A stretch of DNA of 64,000 bases from Acidimicrobiaceae bacterium (GTDB lineage Bacteria; Actinomycetota; Acidimicrobiia; Acidimicrobiales; RAAP-2): NCBI GenBank assembly GCA_003164275.1, contig PLSY01000392.1, positions 32,754 through 96,753 of the forward strand. The letters are read 5' to 3'. Shown piece by piece: positions 45,290 to 54,089 of the stretch; positions within the stretch are counted from its first letter, which is position 1; the number at the start of each line of letters is the position of its first letter. The position numbers and the translations under genes are program-made. The notes beneath the pieces are model-generated. The model did no database searches and was not told where the DNA came from. It worked only from the letters and a program-made list of their open reading frames with translations.

Positions 45290-45338
45290 ACGGCCCAGGG
45301 GGATCTGGGACCCGACCGGCGACACCTAGGGGGAGTCC

Positions 45339-46625
45339 GTGCGGAGAAAGTCCATTGCTGCCGTTGGTCTGGCCGGCCTGACGCTCTCGGGGCTACTTGC
45401 CTCATTGGGAGCTTCGCTACCGGCTGGAGCGGCGACTTCGAGCACCACGCCAATCATCGTCGGAGGCGATGGGGACCTCGACGTCTCCACCGGAGTCGGC
45501 CAGGGCTTCGAGGCCGGCATCTACCGGTTCAACAAGGCAGGTGGCCTCGACGGACGCAAGATCGTGTTCACCGGCTTCCTCGATGACGGCTTCAGCGCCC
45601 AGACCAACCTGACCAACGCCCAGCAGCTGGTGCAGAACCAGCACGTGACCGTTGTGGCCCCGTTCCTGAGCGAGGTCGGAACGGCGGCAACAGCAACCTT
45701 CTTGAAGTCCAGCAAAGTTCCATTCATAGGGTGGGCGGTCAACTCGGCGTTCACCACTCAACCGGCGTGGGGCTGGGGCGTCAACGGCCAGCAGAACAAT
45801 CCCAATGCCCAAGGGATCGTCGGTGTGAAACAGCTGCTCAAGATCACCGGCAATACCAAGACCCCGTCCAAGATGAAGGTGGCGCTGATCGCTGAGAACA
45901 TCAGCGGAGGCATCCAAGGCAATAACGCCCTCCAAGGCGCCTTCGAGTACGGGGGGGCCAAAGTCGTCTACAAGGAAGCTCCGATCGCCGTCATCGGCAC
46001 GACCAGCTATGCGCCTTACGCTCAAGCCCTCATCGCGTCGGGCGCCAATGTGGCGTACGAGGTGCTGGACTCCGCCGATTCGGTGGGGCTGGCTGCCGCC
46101 TTGAAGTCCGCCGGCTTCAAGGGAACCATCGTCAACGGGGTGACCTACTTTCCGGGACAGCTAGCCAGCCAACCGAACGAGGCCTCGGCCATCAACGGGG
46201 TGCTGGTCCAAGATGAGTTCCCCGCCGACGAGAACCTGACCCCTGCCACCAAGCAGGCACAGAAGGACTTCGCCTCGGTAGGACAAAAGCCGTACCTCGT
46301 CTCCGGCGCATCGGTCGGCTACTGGTCCGCCATCGTACTGGAACAGATGTTGAAGGCGACGTTGGCCAAGGTGGGCGGTGACCCGAACAAGGTGACCGGC
46401 GCCACCATCGAGTCCACCGTCAACAGTGGCAACTTCAGCTATGTCGGCCCCATCCCCGGCGGAATGGGGACGATGTACTTCCCGGCCGCCGAGTTCATCC
46501 CCACGGGCTGCAGCACTACCCTCAGGGTGGTGGGCACGGGCTACAAGCAACTCACGCCCTATCAATGCCAGGGGTCAGTAAACATCTCAGCCGGTCGGCC
46601 CTACAACATGAAGACCGGAAAGTAG
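45339..46625 (+). CDS. ABC-type branched-chain-amino-acid-like substrate-binding protein (paralogue B)
   Basis: A 428-residue exported binding protein closely related to paralogue A: long blocks such as GFEAGIYRFNKAGGLDGRK, GFLDDGFSAQTNLTNAQQ and VGGDPNKVTGATI are shared. The signal peptide is MRRKSIAAVGLAGLTLSGLL with PAGAA before the mature part; again there is no lipobox cysteine. Differences cluster in the loops (for example SSKVPF against NNKTPF), which could change ligand preference. The start is GTG 45339 after AGGGGGAG. It is followed by a D-aminoacylase-like gene after 40 bases. Confidence 0.9.
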   Translation: MRRKSIAAVGLAGLTLSGLLASLGASLPAGAATSSTTPIIVGGDGDLDVSTGVGQGFEAGIYRFNKAGGLDGRKIVFTGFLDDGFSAQTNLTNAQQLVQNQHVTVVAPFLSEVGTAATATFLKSSKVPFIGWAVNSAFTTQPAWGWGVNGQQNNPNAQGIVGVKQLLKITGNTKTPSKMKVALIAENISGGIQGNNALQGAFEYGGAKVVYKEAPIAVIGTTSYAPYAQALIASGANVAYEVLDSADSVGLAAALKSAGFKGTIVNGVTYFPGQLASQPNEASAINGVLVQDEFPADENLTPATKQAQKDFASVGQKPYLVSGASVGYWSAIVLEQMLKATLAKVGGDPNKVTGATIESTVNSGNFSYVGPIPGGMGTMYFPAAEFIPTGCSTTLRVVGTGYKQLTPYQCQGSVNISAGRPYNMKTGK

Positions 46626-46665
46626 TCCGTCGATCTCTCCCGGCGGACGACGCGAAGGGACACCA

Positions 46666-48330
46666 ATGGACAACGACATCGTTCTTCGAGGCGGCATGGT
46701 CGTCGATGGCACCGGAGCCGTCGGCTTCGAGGCGGACGTGGCGGTGAAGGACGGCCGGATCTCGGCCATCGGGAAGGGGCTGTCGGGGATCCGTGAGCTG
46801 GACGCCTCAGGACAGATCGTGTGCCCGGGGTTCATCGACATCCACACCCACTACGATGCCCAGGTCTTCTGGGACCCGGCCCTCAGTCCCTCCTCGGCCC
46901 ACGGTGTCACGTCGGTGGTGGCCGGCAACTGCGGATTCTCCATCGCCCCGGTCCATGCTGACGGTGTGGATCTTCTGGCCCATACCCTGCAACACGTCGA
47001 GGACATGAGCTTCGACACCTTGGCCGCCGGTGTGCCGTGGGACGAGTTCGAGACCTTCCCGCAGTACCTCGACGCCGTCGAACGCCACGGCATGTCCCTC
47101 AACTTCGGCTGCTATGTGGGCCATACCGCGATCAGGCTCTATGCCATGGGGGACGAGGCCTACGAGCGACCGGCCACGCCCACCGAGCTCGACAACATGG
47201 CCGGCCTGGTGGACGGAGCCATGGCGGCCGGCGCCCTCGGGTTCGCCAGTAGCTGGGCCCCCACCCACCGAGGTGACAAGGGGCGCCCGGTGCCCTCTCG
47301 AGTCGCCGACTTCGCCGAGGTGGCGGCCCTCATGGAGCCCCTGCGCACACGGAACAAGGGTGTCGTCGCCCTCTTGCCGGGTGGGGCGATGGCCAATGAC
47401 GCGATGTTCGATCTCCAGCGCCACATAGGCCGACCATTCACCTGGACCGCCCTGCTCACGATGGCCGGCTCCGACCGCCACAAGGACGTGATGGCCGAGC
47501 ACGCCGAAGCCCGAGCAACAGGAGTCGACGTCTGGCCCCAGGTCTCGTGCCGTCCTCTGATCTTCCAGTTGACCATGCTCGAGCCGTTCACCTTCAATCC
47601 TTGGCCCAACTTCGCCGCCCTCATGGACCGGCCCATCGACGAGAGGATCGCCGCCTACCGCGATCAGAGCTGGCGGGACTCGACCTGGGACCAGTTCCAA
47701 GGTGGGCTGAGCCAGATGCTCAACTGGTCCTCGATGGCCGTGGCCGAATCCGCCAAACGGCCCGACCTCATCGGTCGGTCCATCGCTGAACTCGCCGAGG
47801 AACAGTCCATCACCCCCTTGGACGTGATGCTGGATGTGGCTCTTTCAGATGACCTGATGACCCGCTTCTCGTCGGTGGTCGCCAACAGTGACCCCGAGGG
47901 CATTGCCTTTTTGTTGCAGCGGGACGACGTCCTCCTCGGCCTGGCCGATTCCGGGGCTCACGTCAGCCAGCTGTGCGATGCCTGCTTTGCCACTGACCTC
48001 TTGGGCAACTGGGTACGCGAGCGCGAAGTCATGCCCATCGAAAAGGCGGTCCACAAACTCACCGGCGAGCCCGCCGCCGTCTATGACCTTTCCGACCGTG
48101 GGGTCCTCGAGGTCGGCCGGGCAGCCGACGTGGTCGTCTTCGACCCGGAGACGGTTGCCCCCGGCCCGTTGCGCCGAGTGGTGGACTTTCCTGCCAATGG
48201 CGAGCGCCTCACCGCCGACGCACCGGTGGGGATGACCCACACCCTGGTCAACGGCGTGCCCATCCGGATCGACGGTAGCGCCGACCCAGAAGGCTTCAAC
48301 AAGCGGGCCGGCACCCTCCTGCGGTCATAG
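46666..48330 (+). CDS. N-acyl-D-amino-acid deacylase-like amidohydrolase
   Basis: A 554-residue amidohydrolase of the D-aminoacylase branch. The N-terminal beta-sandwich and the metal motif H60-T-H62 (GFIDIHTHYDAQ) are present, and DSGAHVSQLCDA carries the late aspartate. The C-terminal MTHTLVNGVPI returns to the beta-sandwich. It should hydrolyse an amide, perhaps an N-acyl D-amino acid. It starts 40 bases after the second binding-protein gene and is probably read with it, so the two may serve uptake and hydrolysis of the same compound. Confidence 0.88.
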   Translation: MDNDIVLRGGMVVDGTGAVGFEADVAVKDGRISAIGKGLSGIRELDASGQIVCPGFIDIHTHYDAQVFWDPALSPSSAHGVTSVVAGNCGFSIAPVHADGVDLLAHTLQHVEDMSFDTLAAGVPWDEFETFPQYLDAVERHGMSLNFGCYVGHTAIRLYAMGDEAYERPATPTELDNMAGLVDGAMAAGALGFASSWAPTHRGDKGRPVPSRVADFAEVAALMEPLRTRNKGVVALLPGGAMANDAMFDLQRHIGRPFTWTALLTMAGSDRHKDVMAEHAEARATGVDVWPQVSCRPLIFQLTMLEPFTFNPWPNFAALMDRPIDERIAAYRDQSWRDSTWDQFQGGLSQMLNWSSMAVAESAKRPDLIGRSIAELAEEQSITPLDVMLDVALSDDLMTRFSSVVANSDPEGIAFLLQRDDVLLGLADSGAHVSQLCDACFATDLLGNWVREREVMPIEKAVHKLTGEPAAVYDLSDRGVLEVGRAADVVVFDPETVAPGPLRRVVDFPANGERLTADAPVGMTHTLVNGVPIRIDGSADPEGFNKRAGTLLRS

Positions 48331-48338
48331 CGCGACGA

Positions 48339-48372
48339 CAGGGCGGTCGCCCGACGTTCGGGTAACGCCCTG
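48339..48372 (+). terminator. Nested hairpin terminator after the amidohydrolase
   Basis: The outer stem is CAGGGCG (48339-48345) with CGCCCTG (48366-48372). The inner stem is CCCGA-CGT-TCGGG (48350-48362). It begins 8 bases after the stop codon. The remaining bases up to the epimerase start at 48534 contain only its ribosome-binding site that I can name. Confidence 0.55.
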
Positions 48373-48533
48373 GTGACGGAGAGGCAATCCTCTCGTTGCT
48401 TCAAACAGCCGCTATGAATGCCGGCAAGGACGCCGTGATTCGAGGCAACATCTGGGGAGCCCGGGCTACGGTGTCGGCGTAGTGGGCCGTGTGAAGCCAC
48501 ACGACAACAAAGGAACTGCGGGGGGATCGTACG

Positions 48534-49505
48534 GTGCTACGAGGCAAAAAGATTCTGGTCACCGGGGCCAACGGGCAGATCGCATTCCCGATCTGCGAGT
48601 ACCTCGCACCTGAGAACGACGTCTGGGGTGTCGCACGGTTCAGCGATCCGGCCAGTCGGGCCAGACTGGAGGCGGCCGGGGTGACGGCCCGCTTCCTCGA
48701 CCTGGACAAGCCGGACTTCACCGACATCCCCGATGACTTCGACTACGTGCTGCATCTCGCTGCCTACCTGTCGCCAGGCAAAGACTATGAGGCCGCACTC
48801 CGCACCAATGCCGACGGCACGGGGCTGGTGTTGCATCACTGCCGACGGGCGACGGCTGCCCTCGTGATGACCACCGGCTCGGTCTACGACCCGAATCCCG
48901 ACCCGTGGCACCTTTACCGAGAGACCGACCCCCTCGGAGACGGCCACCTCCCCATCATCCCCACCTATTCGATCTCGAAGATCGCCGAGGAGGCGGTGGC
49001 CCGCAGCTGTTCGCTGATGTTCGAGCTGCCCGTCTCCATTGTCAGGATGAACGTGGCCTATGGGCGGAACGGCGGGATGGCCGTCTACCACCTGGACTCG
49101 GTGGTCGACGGCCGACCGGTTCCAGTGCGCTGGGATCCATCGCCCTACAGCCCCATCTTCCAAGACGACGTGAACTGGCAGATCGAGCCCTTGTTGGGCG
49201 CAGCGACGACTCCGGCCACCATCATCAACTTCGCCGGTGACGAGGCCGTCAGCATCCAGGAGTGGACGGCATACTTCGGCGAGCTGGCCGGTCGCACTCC
49301 CCAGTTCCGGCTCGATGTCGTCGACGGGACGCACCGCGGTGTGGCCATCGACGTCTCGAAGCGGCTGGCCATCACCGGGCCGTGCCGCACCGACTGGAGA
49401 ACCGGCATGAGGTTGGTCTTCGAGTCGAGGTACCCCGATGGGGTGACCGCCGACACGGTGGCACCGAAGGGCGCCGCCCACTCGATGGAACAGACCACAC
49501 CGTAA
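48534..49505 (+). CDS. NAD-dependent epimerase/dehydratase family protein
   Basis: A 323-residue extended SDR. The dinucleotide motif VTGANGQIAFP is near residue 8, and TTGSVYDP...TYSISKIAEEA contains the active-site Ser and YxxxK. Relatives act on nucleotide sugars or hydroxy-steroid-like substrates. In this catabolic setting a dehydrogenase role is as likely as sugar epimerisation. GTG 48534 is preceded by GGGGGGA. Confidence 0.85.
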   Translation: MLRGKKILVTGANGQIAFPICEYLAPENDVWGVARFSDPASRARLEAAGVTARFLDLDKPDFTDIPDDFDYVLHLAAYLSPGKDYEAALRTNADGTGLVLHHCRRATAALVMTTGSVYDPNPDPWHLYRETDPLGDGHLPIIPTYSISKIAEEAVARSCSLMFELPVSIVRMNVAYGRNGGMAVYHLDSVVDGRPVPVRWDPSPYSPIFQDDVNWQIEPLLGAATTPATIINFAGDEAVSIQEWTAYFGELAGRTPQFRLDVVDGTHRGVAIDVSKRLAITGPCRTDWRTGMRLVFESRYPDGVTADTVAPKGAAHSMEQTTP

Positions 49506-49534
49506 GGCGCTGGATCTTCGGCCCCAGCTGTCTG

Positions 49535-49560
49535 CCCTGTCGGCTGTCAGGCCGACAGGG
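49535..49560. terminator. Bidirectional hairpin between convergent genes
   Basis: CCCTGTCGGC (49535-49544) and GCCGACAGGG (49551-49560) are perfect 10-base arms around TGTCAG. The hairpin lies between the converging epimerase and amidohydrolase genes. Confidence 0.65.
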
Positions 49561-49629
49561 GGCGACCCACCTCAGGTTCCACGCCGCCAGTCCGCGGACG
49601 ACGATGCCGACAGCACACGTGAGGATCAG

Positions 49630-50832
49630 CTACGACGGGGTGAAGTCGAAGACCCTCCGGGCGTTGCCTTGGAGCACATCGTCACGACGACCGGGACTGA
49701 GGCCGGCGAGCTGGCCGCCGATGAGCGAAGGGCTTGTCGGCCATGAGGTGTCCGCATGGGGATAGTCCACCTCGACCATCACGTTGTCCAAGGGCATCTT
49801 GTCGAGCACTGAGCTGCCGAAGGGCTCGTCGAGCAGACAGGCGAACACGTGCTCGGCGAAGACCTCCGAGGGGAGCGTGTCCAGGTCGTGGTAGTCGACC
49901 AGATGCTCCAGGCCGTTGTTCCTCGCTCGGATGAATGCGCTCTCGCGCTGAGAGAACGAGTGGTCACAGCGCTCGAGTGCATACGGTATCCAGCCGATTC
50001 CCCCCTCCGAGAGGCAGAGCTTCAGCTCTGGCGCCCGCGTGAAAATGCCGCTGAAGATCCAGTCGATCATGGTGGTCATCAAGTTGACCGGTAGCAACGT
50101 GAGGGCGGCCTCGATCGAGGCGTCGGGCGAGCTCTGAGGGAGCGCCGAGGACGAGCCGATGTGGGTACAGGCCGGCAGGCCGAGCTCGCCGGCCCTGCGC
50201 AGCAGCGGCTCCCAGTACCTGTCCTTGTCGTAGATGGAGGGCAGGCCGAGCTTGTAGGGATTCTCCGGAAATGTGAAGGCCTTTGCCCCTTTGGCGGCCG
50301 ATCGCTCGAGCTCGGCGCTGGCCAGCCCCTCGTCCCACAACGGCAGGATGACGAGGGGAATCAGCCGACCGGGGGCGGCGGCGCACCACTCGTCGATCAT
50401 CCAGTCGTTGTAGATGCGGACGCACTCGAGGGCGAGGTGCTTGTCGTCGGCCTCCAAGAACTCCTGGCCCGCGAACCGGGGGAAGGATGGAAAGCACAGT
50501 GAGGCGCTGACCTGGGCGGTGTCCATGTCCTTCACCCGCTCGATGGGGTCGAAGCATCCGGGCCTCAGGTCCTCGAATGAGCTTGGAATGTCGAGGAGGT
50601 CCCGCAGGCCCGGCTTCGAGAACAGACGGGCGCCCTGTTCGGCAATGGGTTTGGACTTGTTCCCGTAGACCCAGGTCTGCTGGCCGCCCACGAGATCGAC
50701 GCGGGGACCGGCATTTCGCCACTTGGACGGAAGGCGACTCGACCAGAGGTCAGGAGGTTCGACGACATGGTCGTCGACCGAGATCATCCACCCATCGAAC
50801 GACTTGTGCGGGCTATCCGTCGACACCGCCAC
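49630..50832 (-). CDS. Amidohydrolase-family (ACMSD-like) TIM-barrel metalloenzyme
   Basis: A 400-residue amidohydrolase of the ACMSD-like group, which contains decarboxylases and hydrolases. The early motif SVDDHVVEPPDLW holds the first metal ligands (D-x-H replaced by DDH), a second histidine is in CTHIGSSS and the late aspartate is in VEVDYPHADTSW. It is paralogous to the protein at 54090-55292, with the same length and motif order. It starts with GTG 50832. The substrate is unknown; ring-opened or beta-keto acids are plausible. Confidence 0.87.
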   Translation of the reverse strand: MAVSTDSPHKSFDGWMISVDDHVVEPPDLWSSRLPSKWRNAGPRVDLVGGQQTWVYGNKSKPIAEQGARLFSKPGLRDLLDIPSSFEDLRPGCFDPIERVKDMDTAQVSASLCFPSFPRFAGQEFLEADDKHLALECVRIYNDWMIDEWCAAAPGRLIPLVILPLWDEGLASAELERSAAKGAKAFTFPENPYKLGLPSIYDKDRYWEPLLRRAGELGLPACTHIGSSSALPQSSPDASIEAALTLLPVNLMTTMIDWIFSGIFTRAPELKLCLSEGGIGWIPYALERCDHSFSQRESAFIRARNNGLEHLVDYHDLDTLPSEVFAEHVFACLLDEPFGSSVLDKMPLDNVMVEVDYPHADTSWPTSPSLIGGQLAGLSPGRRDDVLQGNARRVFDFTPS

Positions 50833-50924
50833 CTCCCCTACCTCTAATCCGAACCTCTCGTCTGCTTAGTGGCCGCCCACTCATGCTGTCAAGATGCCGA
50901 CCAACTGTTCTAAATGGCGAACGA

Positions 50925-50952
50925 TAGACCCTAAGGGCCGGTGCGCTACAAT
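50925..50952 (+). promoter_or_regulatory. Predicted promoter of the MFS gene
   Basis: TACAAT (50947-50952) is a good -10 hexamer with TAGACC (50925-50930) 16 bases upstream. The operator-like repeats begin 9 bases after the -10, so transcription would start beside them. Confidence 0.5.
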
Positions 50953-50961
50953 GTCTTCAAG

Positions 50962-50983
50962 TGATGACATCACATGATGACAT
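50962..50983 (+). promoter_or_regulatory. Operator candidate: two TGATGACAT direct repeats
   Basis: TGATGACAT occurs at 50962-50970 and 50975-50983, 13 bases from start to start. The first copy also forms the palindrome TGATG-A-CATCA. It lies between the -10 and the MFS start, where a bound repressor would block transcription. The TetR gene at the end of this operon is the likely ligand-responsive repressor. Confidence 0.6.
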
Positions 50984-50998
50984 AGGAAGAGTGGACAG

Positions 50999-52525
50999 AT
51001 GATGGGAGCCGAGGCGACGACGGCTGACATCCAGTCGTGGCGCCAGCGGGGCCTGCTGCCCACCCTCATCATGGTGGCGGCGCTGGTCGCCATTGTGAGC
51101 AGCCTCGGGGCGCCACTCATTCCGACCATCGCCAGGGCCGACCACATCTCCTTGAGCACGGCCCAATGGCTGCTCACCGCCGCTCTCCTCACGGGAGCCG
51201 TTGCCACCCCGATCATGGGCCGACTGGCCGATGGGCCGCGACAACGGCAAGTGGTCATCTTCGCCCTGACGGCTGTCCTGGCCGGCTGCGTGCTGGCCGC
51301 GGTGGCCGACAGCTTCACCATCATCGTGATCGGCCGGGGACTCCAAGGAGTCGGCCTCGGTCTTCTGCCCGTCACCATGGCCATCGCCCGGGGGCACCTT
51401 CCGAATGAGCGATCTGGGCGGGCCATCGCCACCCTGTCGGTCACCGCCGCAGTTGGAGTCGGTCTCGGCTATCCCCTGACCGGTGTGATCACCCAGGTGT
51501 TCAACTTCCATGCTGCGTTCTGGTTCGGGGCCATCATGGTCGGTGCCGCCCTCATCGTCGTGGTGGCCGTCCTCCCCCGGAACACGGATGCGCCGTCGCG
51601 CTCGTTCGACACCCTCGGCTCTTATGCCCTCAGTGCCGTGGTCATCGGGGTCTCTGTCCTGCTCAGCGAAGGGGGCGGTTGGGGATGGACCTCTCCCCTG
51701 GCGCTCGGCACCATCGTCGCCTGCATCATCGTGCTGGCCATCTGGGTCCGCCATGAGCTGTCCACCGCCGATCCGCTCATAGACGTCCGCCAGGTGAGGA
51801 ACCGCTCGGTCCTGACCGCCGACGTATCCGGCTTCATCATGTCGGTGGCCATGTATCTGTTCTTGCCCGTCACCGTCGAGTTCGTGCAGATTCCGGCATC
51901 GGCAGGGTACGGCTTCACCGCCTCCATCGTCATCTCCAGCCTGGTGCTCGTACCCCTGTCCGCCGGGTCGTTCCTCGCCTCCCGCTGTCTGACCCTGTAC
52001 GACCGCCGGTTCGGGGTGCGGAGCATGATCCCCTTCGGCGCCATCATCTTCGCCCTGGCCGCCGGCTTCTTCGCCGTGGAGCACCGGGCCCTGTGGGAGG
52101 CCTTCGTCGCCATGGGCTTCGCCGGGCTCGGCGTCGGGTTCACCTTTGCCGCCATGCCGGGGTTCATCGTGCGAGCCGTACCGCCGAGCGAGACCGGAAG
52201 TGCCATGGGCTTCTACCAAGTGCTGCGCAGCATCGGGCTGTCCGTCGGAAGTGCCTTCTCGGCCGCCGTGCTCACCGCGTACACCCACGCCGGGCACAGC
52301 TTGCCGACCGAGCAGGGCTTCGGCATCGCCCTCTACATTTCTTCGGCCCTCTGCCTCCTCACTGCGGTGCTCAGCTATGTGCTGCCGGGCAAGACACCCA
52401 CCCGCTCGGCCCAGGACCAAGGCGATGTCGACGAGTTCATGGAGGAGGAGGCCGAGCTGGCCGGGGGCGGCGTGATGCTCTCCGCCGACCGCCCTTCCTA
52501 CAGACCGGCGGAGGTGACGGAGTGA
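50999..52525 (+). CDS. MFS efflux transporter (EmrB/QacA-like, 14 TM type)
   Basis: A 508-residue membrane protein with many hydrophobic segments, long enough for about 14 transmembrane helices. The MFS signature GRLADGPRQR follows the second helix and the GLGLLPVTMAIARGHLP segment fits the drug:H+ antiporter family. It should export a toxic hydrophobic compound or intermediate. Start ATG 50999 (or 51002) follows AGGAAGAG. Its GTGA end overlaps the TetR gene, so the two are cotranscribed. Confidence 0.9.
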   Translation: MMGAEATTADIQSWRQRGLLPTLIMVAALVAIVSSLGAPLIPTIARADHISLSTAQWLLTAALLTGAVATPIMGRLADGPRQRQVVIFALTAVLAGCVLAAVADSFTIIVIGRGLQGVGLGLLPVTMAIARGHLPNERSGRAIATLSVTAAVGVGLGYPLTGVITQVFNFHAAFWFGAIMVGAALIVVVAVLPRNTDAPSRSFDTLGSYALSAVVIGVSVLLSEGGGWGWTSPLALGTIVACIIVLAIWVRHELSTADPLIDVRQVRNRSVLTADVSGFIMSVAMYLFLPVTVEFVQIPASAGYGFTASIVISSLVLVPLSAGSFLASRCLTLYDRRFGVRSMIPFGAIIFALAAGFFAVEHRALWEAFVAMGFAGLGVGFTFAAMPGFIVRAVPPSETGSAMGFYQVLRSIGLSVGSAFSAAVLTAYTHAGHSLPTEQGFGIALYISSALCLLTAVLSYVLPGKTPTRSAQDQGDVDEFMEEEAELAGGGVMLSADRPSYRPAEVTE

Positions 52526-53157
52526 CCACGCTCGACACTGACGAGGGGCAGGCCCCCAGAGCCACGCGGGTGAGGGACGCGGCGGCGAGCAAGGAGGCCC
52601 TCGTCGAAGCGGCCCGGGAGCTCTTCGGCCAAAAGGGGTTCGACCGCACGACGACCCGGGAGATCGGCGAGAAGGCGGGGATCGACGCCGCCCTCATCGC
52701 CCGGTACTTCGGCAACAAGGCCGAGCTCTACATTGCCGCCGTCGTCGCCGAGGGCCGAGAGGCCGGGCTGCCCGAGGCGTACGAGACAGTGGAGCAGATC
52801 GCCGACACCTTGTTCAGCCGGACCGACGAGCACGGTCCCGGGCCGGTCATGCAGGCCCTCATCCGGTCGGACACCACAGCGGAGATCAAAGACGCCGCCC
52901 GCGCCCACATGGCCAGGCGGCTGGTGGCGCCACTGGTCGCCGGCATGGAGCGTGAGGGGGCCGATCGGCCCGAGGTCCGGGCCGAGGCGACCGTGGCCGC
53001 ACTCCTCGGGATCAGCCTCGGGCGCTCACTCGGCTGGTTCGACTCCCTCAGGTCCATCCCCCAGGCCGAGCTGGTGGATCTGGTGGCGAAGGCCCTCGAC
53101 CCCCTGGCCGGCGACGGGCACGTGCCCGAACCGGACGGCACCGGGCCCGTTTCCTGA
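52522..53157 (+). CDS. TetR-family regulator of the MFS operon
   Basis: A 211-residue TetR regulator. The helix-turn-helix region is ALVEAARELFGQKGFDRTTT, then REIGEKAGIDAALIARYFGNK; the C-terminal domain is helical (AEATVAALLGISLGRSLGWF). GTG 52522 overlaps the MFS stop. In this arrangement the protein normally represses the transporter and itself, which fits the repeats at 50962-50983. Confidence 0.88.
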   Translation: MTTLDTDEGQAPRATRVRDAAASKEALVEAARELFGQKGFDRTTTREIGEKAGIDAALIARYFGNKAELYIAAVVAEGREAGLPEAYETVEQIADTLFSRTDEHGPGPVMQALIRSDTTAEIKDAARAHMARRLVAPLVAGMEREGADRPEVRAEATVAALLGISLGRSLGWFDSLRSIPQAELVDLVAKALDPLAGDGHVPEPDGTGPVS

Positions 53158-53169
53158 CGCTCACCGGCG

Positions 53170-53946
53170 TCACCGGGCGAGGAAGCCTCCATCGACCGGG
53201 AGCACCGTGCCGGTCACGTTTCCCGACATGTCCGAGGCCAGGAACAAGGCGGCATTGGCGCAGTCCTCGGCCGTGCTGGGCTTGCCGGTCGGCACGAACG
53301 ACCCGTACATGTCGATCTCTTCTTGGGTCCAGGGCTTGAAGGCGTCGTCGGCGCCCCGGCTGAAGTTGGTCAGGATGCTGGCCGGGGCGAAGGCATTGAC
53401 CCTGATCCCTTGGGCCGCCACCTCGACGGCCAGGCTCCTGGTCAGCTGGAGGCCCCCGGCCTTGGTCACGCCGTAGGGGACGCCGCCGAAGGCCACGATC
53501 CCGCCCACTGATCCGGTGTTGACGATGGCCCCGCCGCTGTCCTGGCGCTCGAACTGCAAGATGGCGTGCTTGCAGCCGTAGACGGTCCCCATCAAATTGA
53601 TGTTGATGAGCCGGTCCCAGTCCTCTGCCGTGTGCTCCGTCAGTCGCAGCCCGAACTTCTTCGTCCCGACCCCGGCGTTGTTGCACATGACGTCGAGCCG
53701 GCCGAACCGGTTGACGGCGGCGCTGACGGCTGCTTCGACCTCAGCCTCCCTCGACACGTCGCAGTGCACGGCCGAGATGGTCCCTCCGGCCTCGGCGACC
53801 AGGGAGACGGTCGTCTCCGCCCACTCGTCGTTCACATCGGCGGCAATCACCTTTGCCCCCTCGGCACAGAAGAGCTGAGCTGTCGCCCGGCCGACTCCCG
53901 AGCCCGCACCGGTTATCACACACACCCTGTCCTGAAGCAGACCCAC
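53170..53946 (-). CDS. Short-chain dehydrogenase/reductase (SDR)
   Basis: A classical 258-residue SDR with TGAGSGVG near residue 12, CNNAG near 91 and NTGSVGGIVAFGGVPYGVTKAG as catalytic Ser, Tyr and Lys. The end CANAALFLASDMSGNVTGTVLPVDGG is typical. It is convergent to the TetR gene with 12 bases between them and lies 143 bases after the amidohydrolase stop on the same strand. It should oxidise a cyclic or secondary alcohol. Confidence 0.92.
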   Translation of the reverse strand: MGLLQDRVCVITGAGSGVGRATAQLFCAEGAKVIAADVNDEWAETTVSLVAEAGGTISAVHCDVSREAEVEAAVSAAVNRFGRLDVMCNNAGVGTKKFGLRLTEHTAEDWDRLININLMGTVYGCKHAILQFERQDSGGAIVNTGSVGGIVAFGGVPYGVTKAGGLQLTRSLAVEVAAQGIRVNAFAPASILTNFSRGADDAFKPWTQEEIDMYGSFVPTGKPSTAEDCANAALFLASDMSGNVTGTVLPVDGGFLAR

Positions 53947-54089
53947 GGTGACCCCTATTCGATCGGTGCCCCCGGCTCTGTCCGGTGGCGAGGACCGTAA
54001 GGCTCGCGCCTCGGTCAGCCTTCATCAAACCGGAGGGCGAGCCCCCCGAAAGCCGAGTTGAAACCTCGCCGTCCCGAGCATCTGGGGGA

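Noticed and set aside
51037..51408. Possible second protein in the MFS region
   Set aside because: This is a shifted frame of the MFS gene with Arg/His-rich sequence.
50957..52420. A 487-codon frame on the minus strand
   Set aside because: It is antisense to the MFS transporter and consists of Gly/Asp/Glu/His-rich low-complexity sequence.
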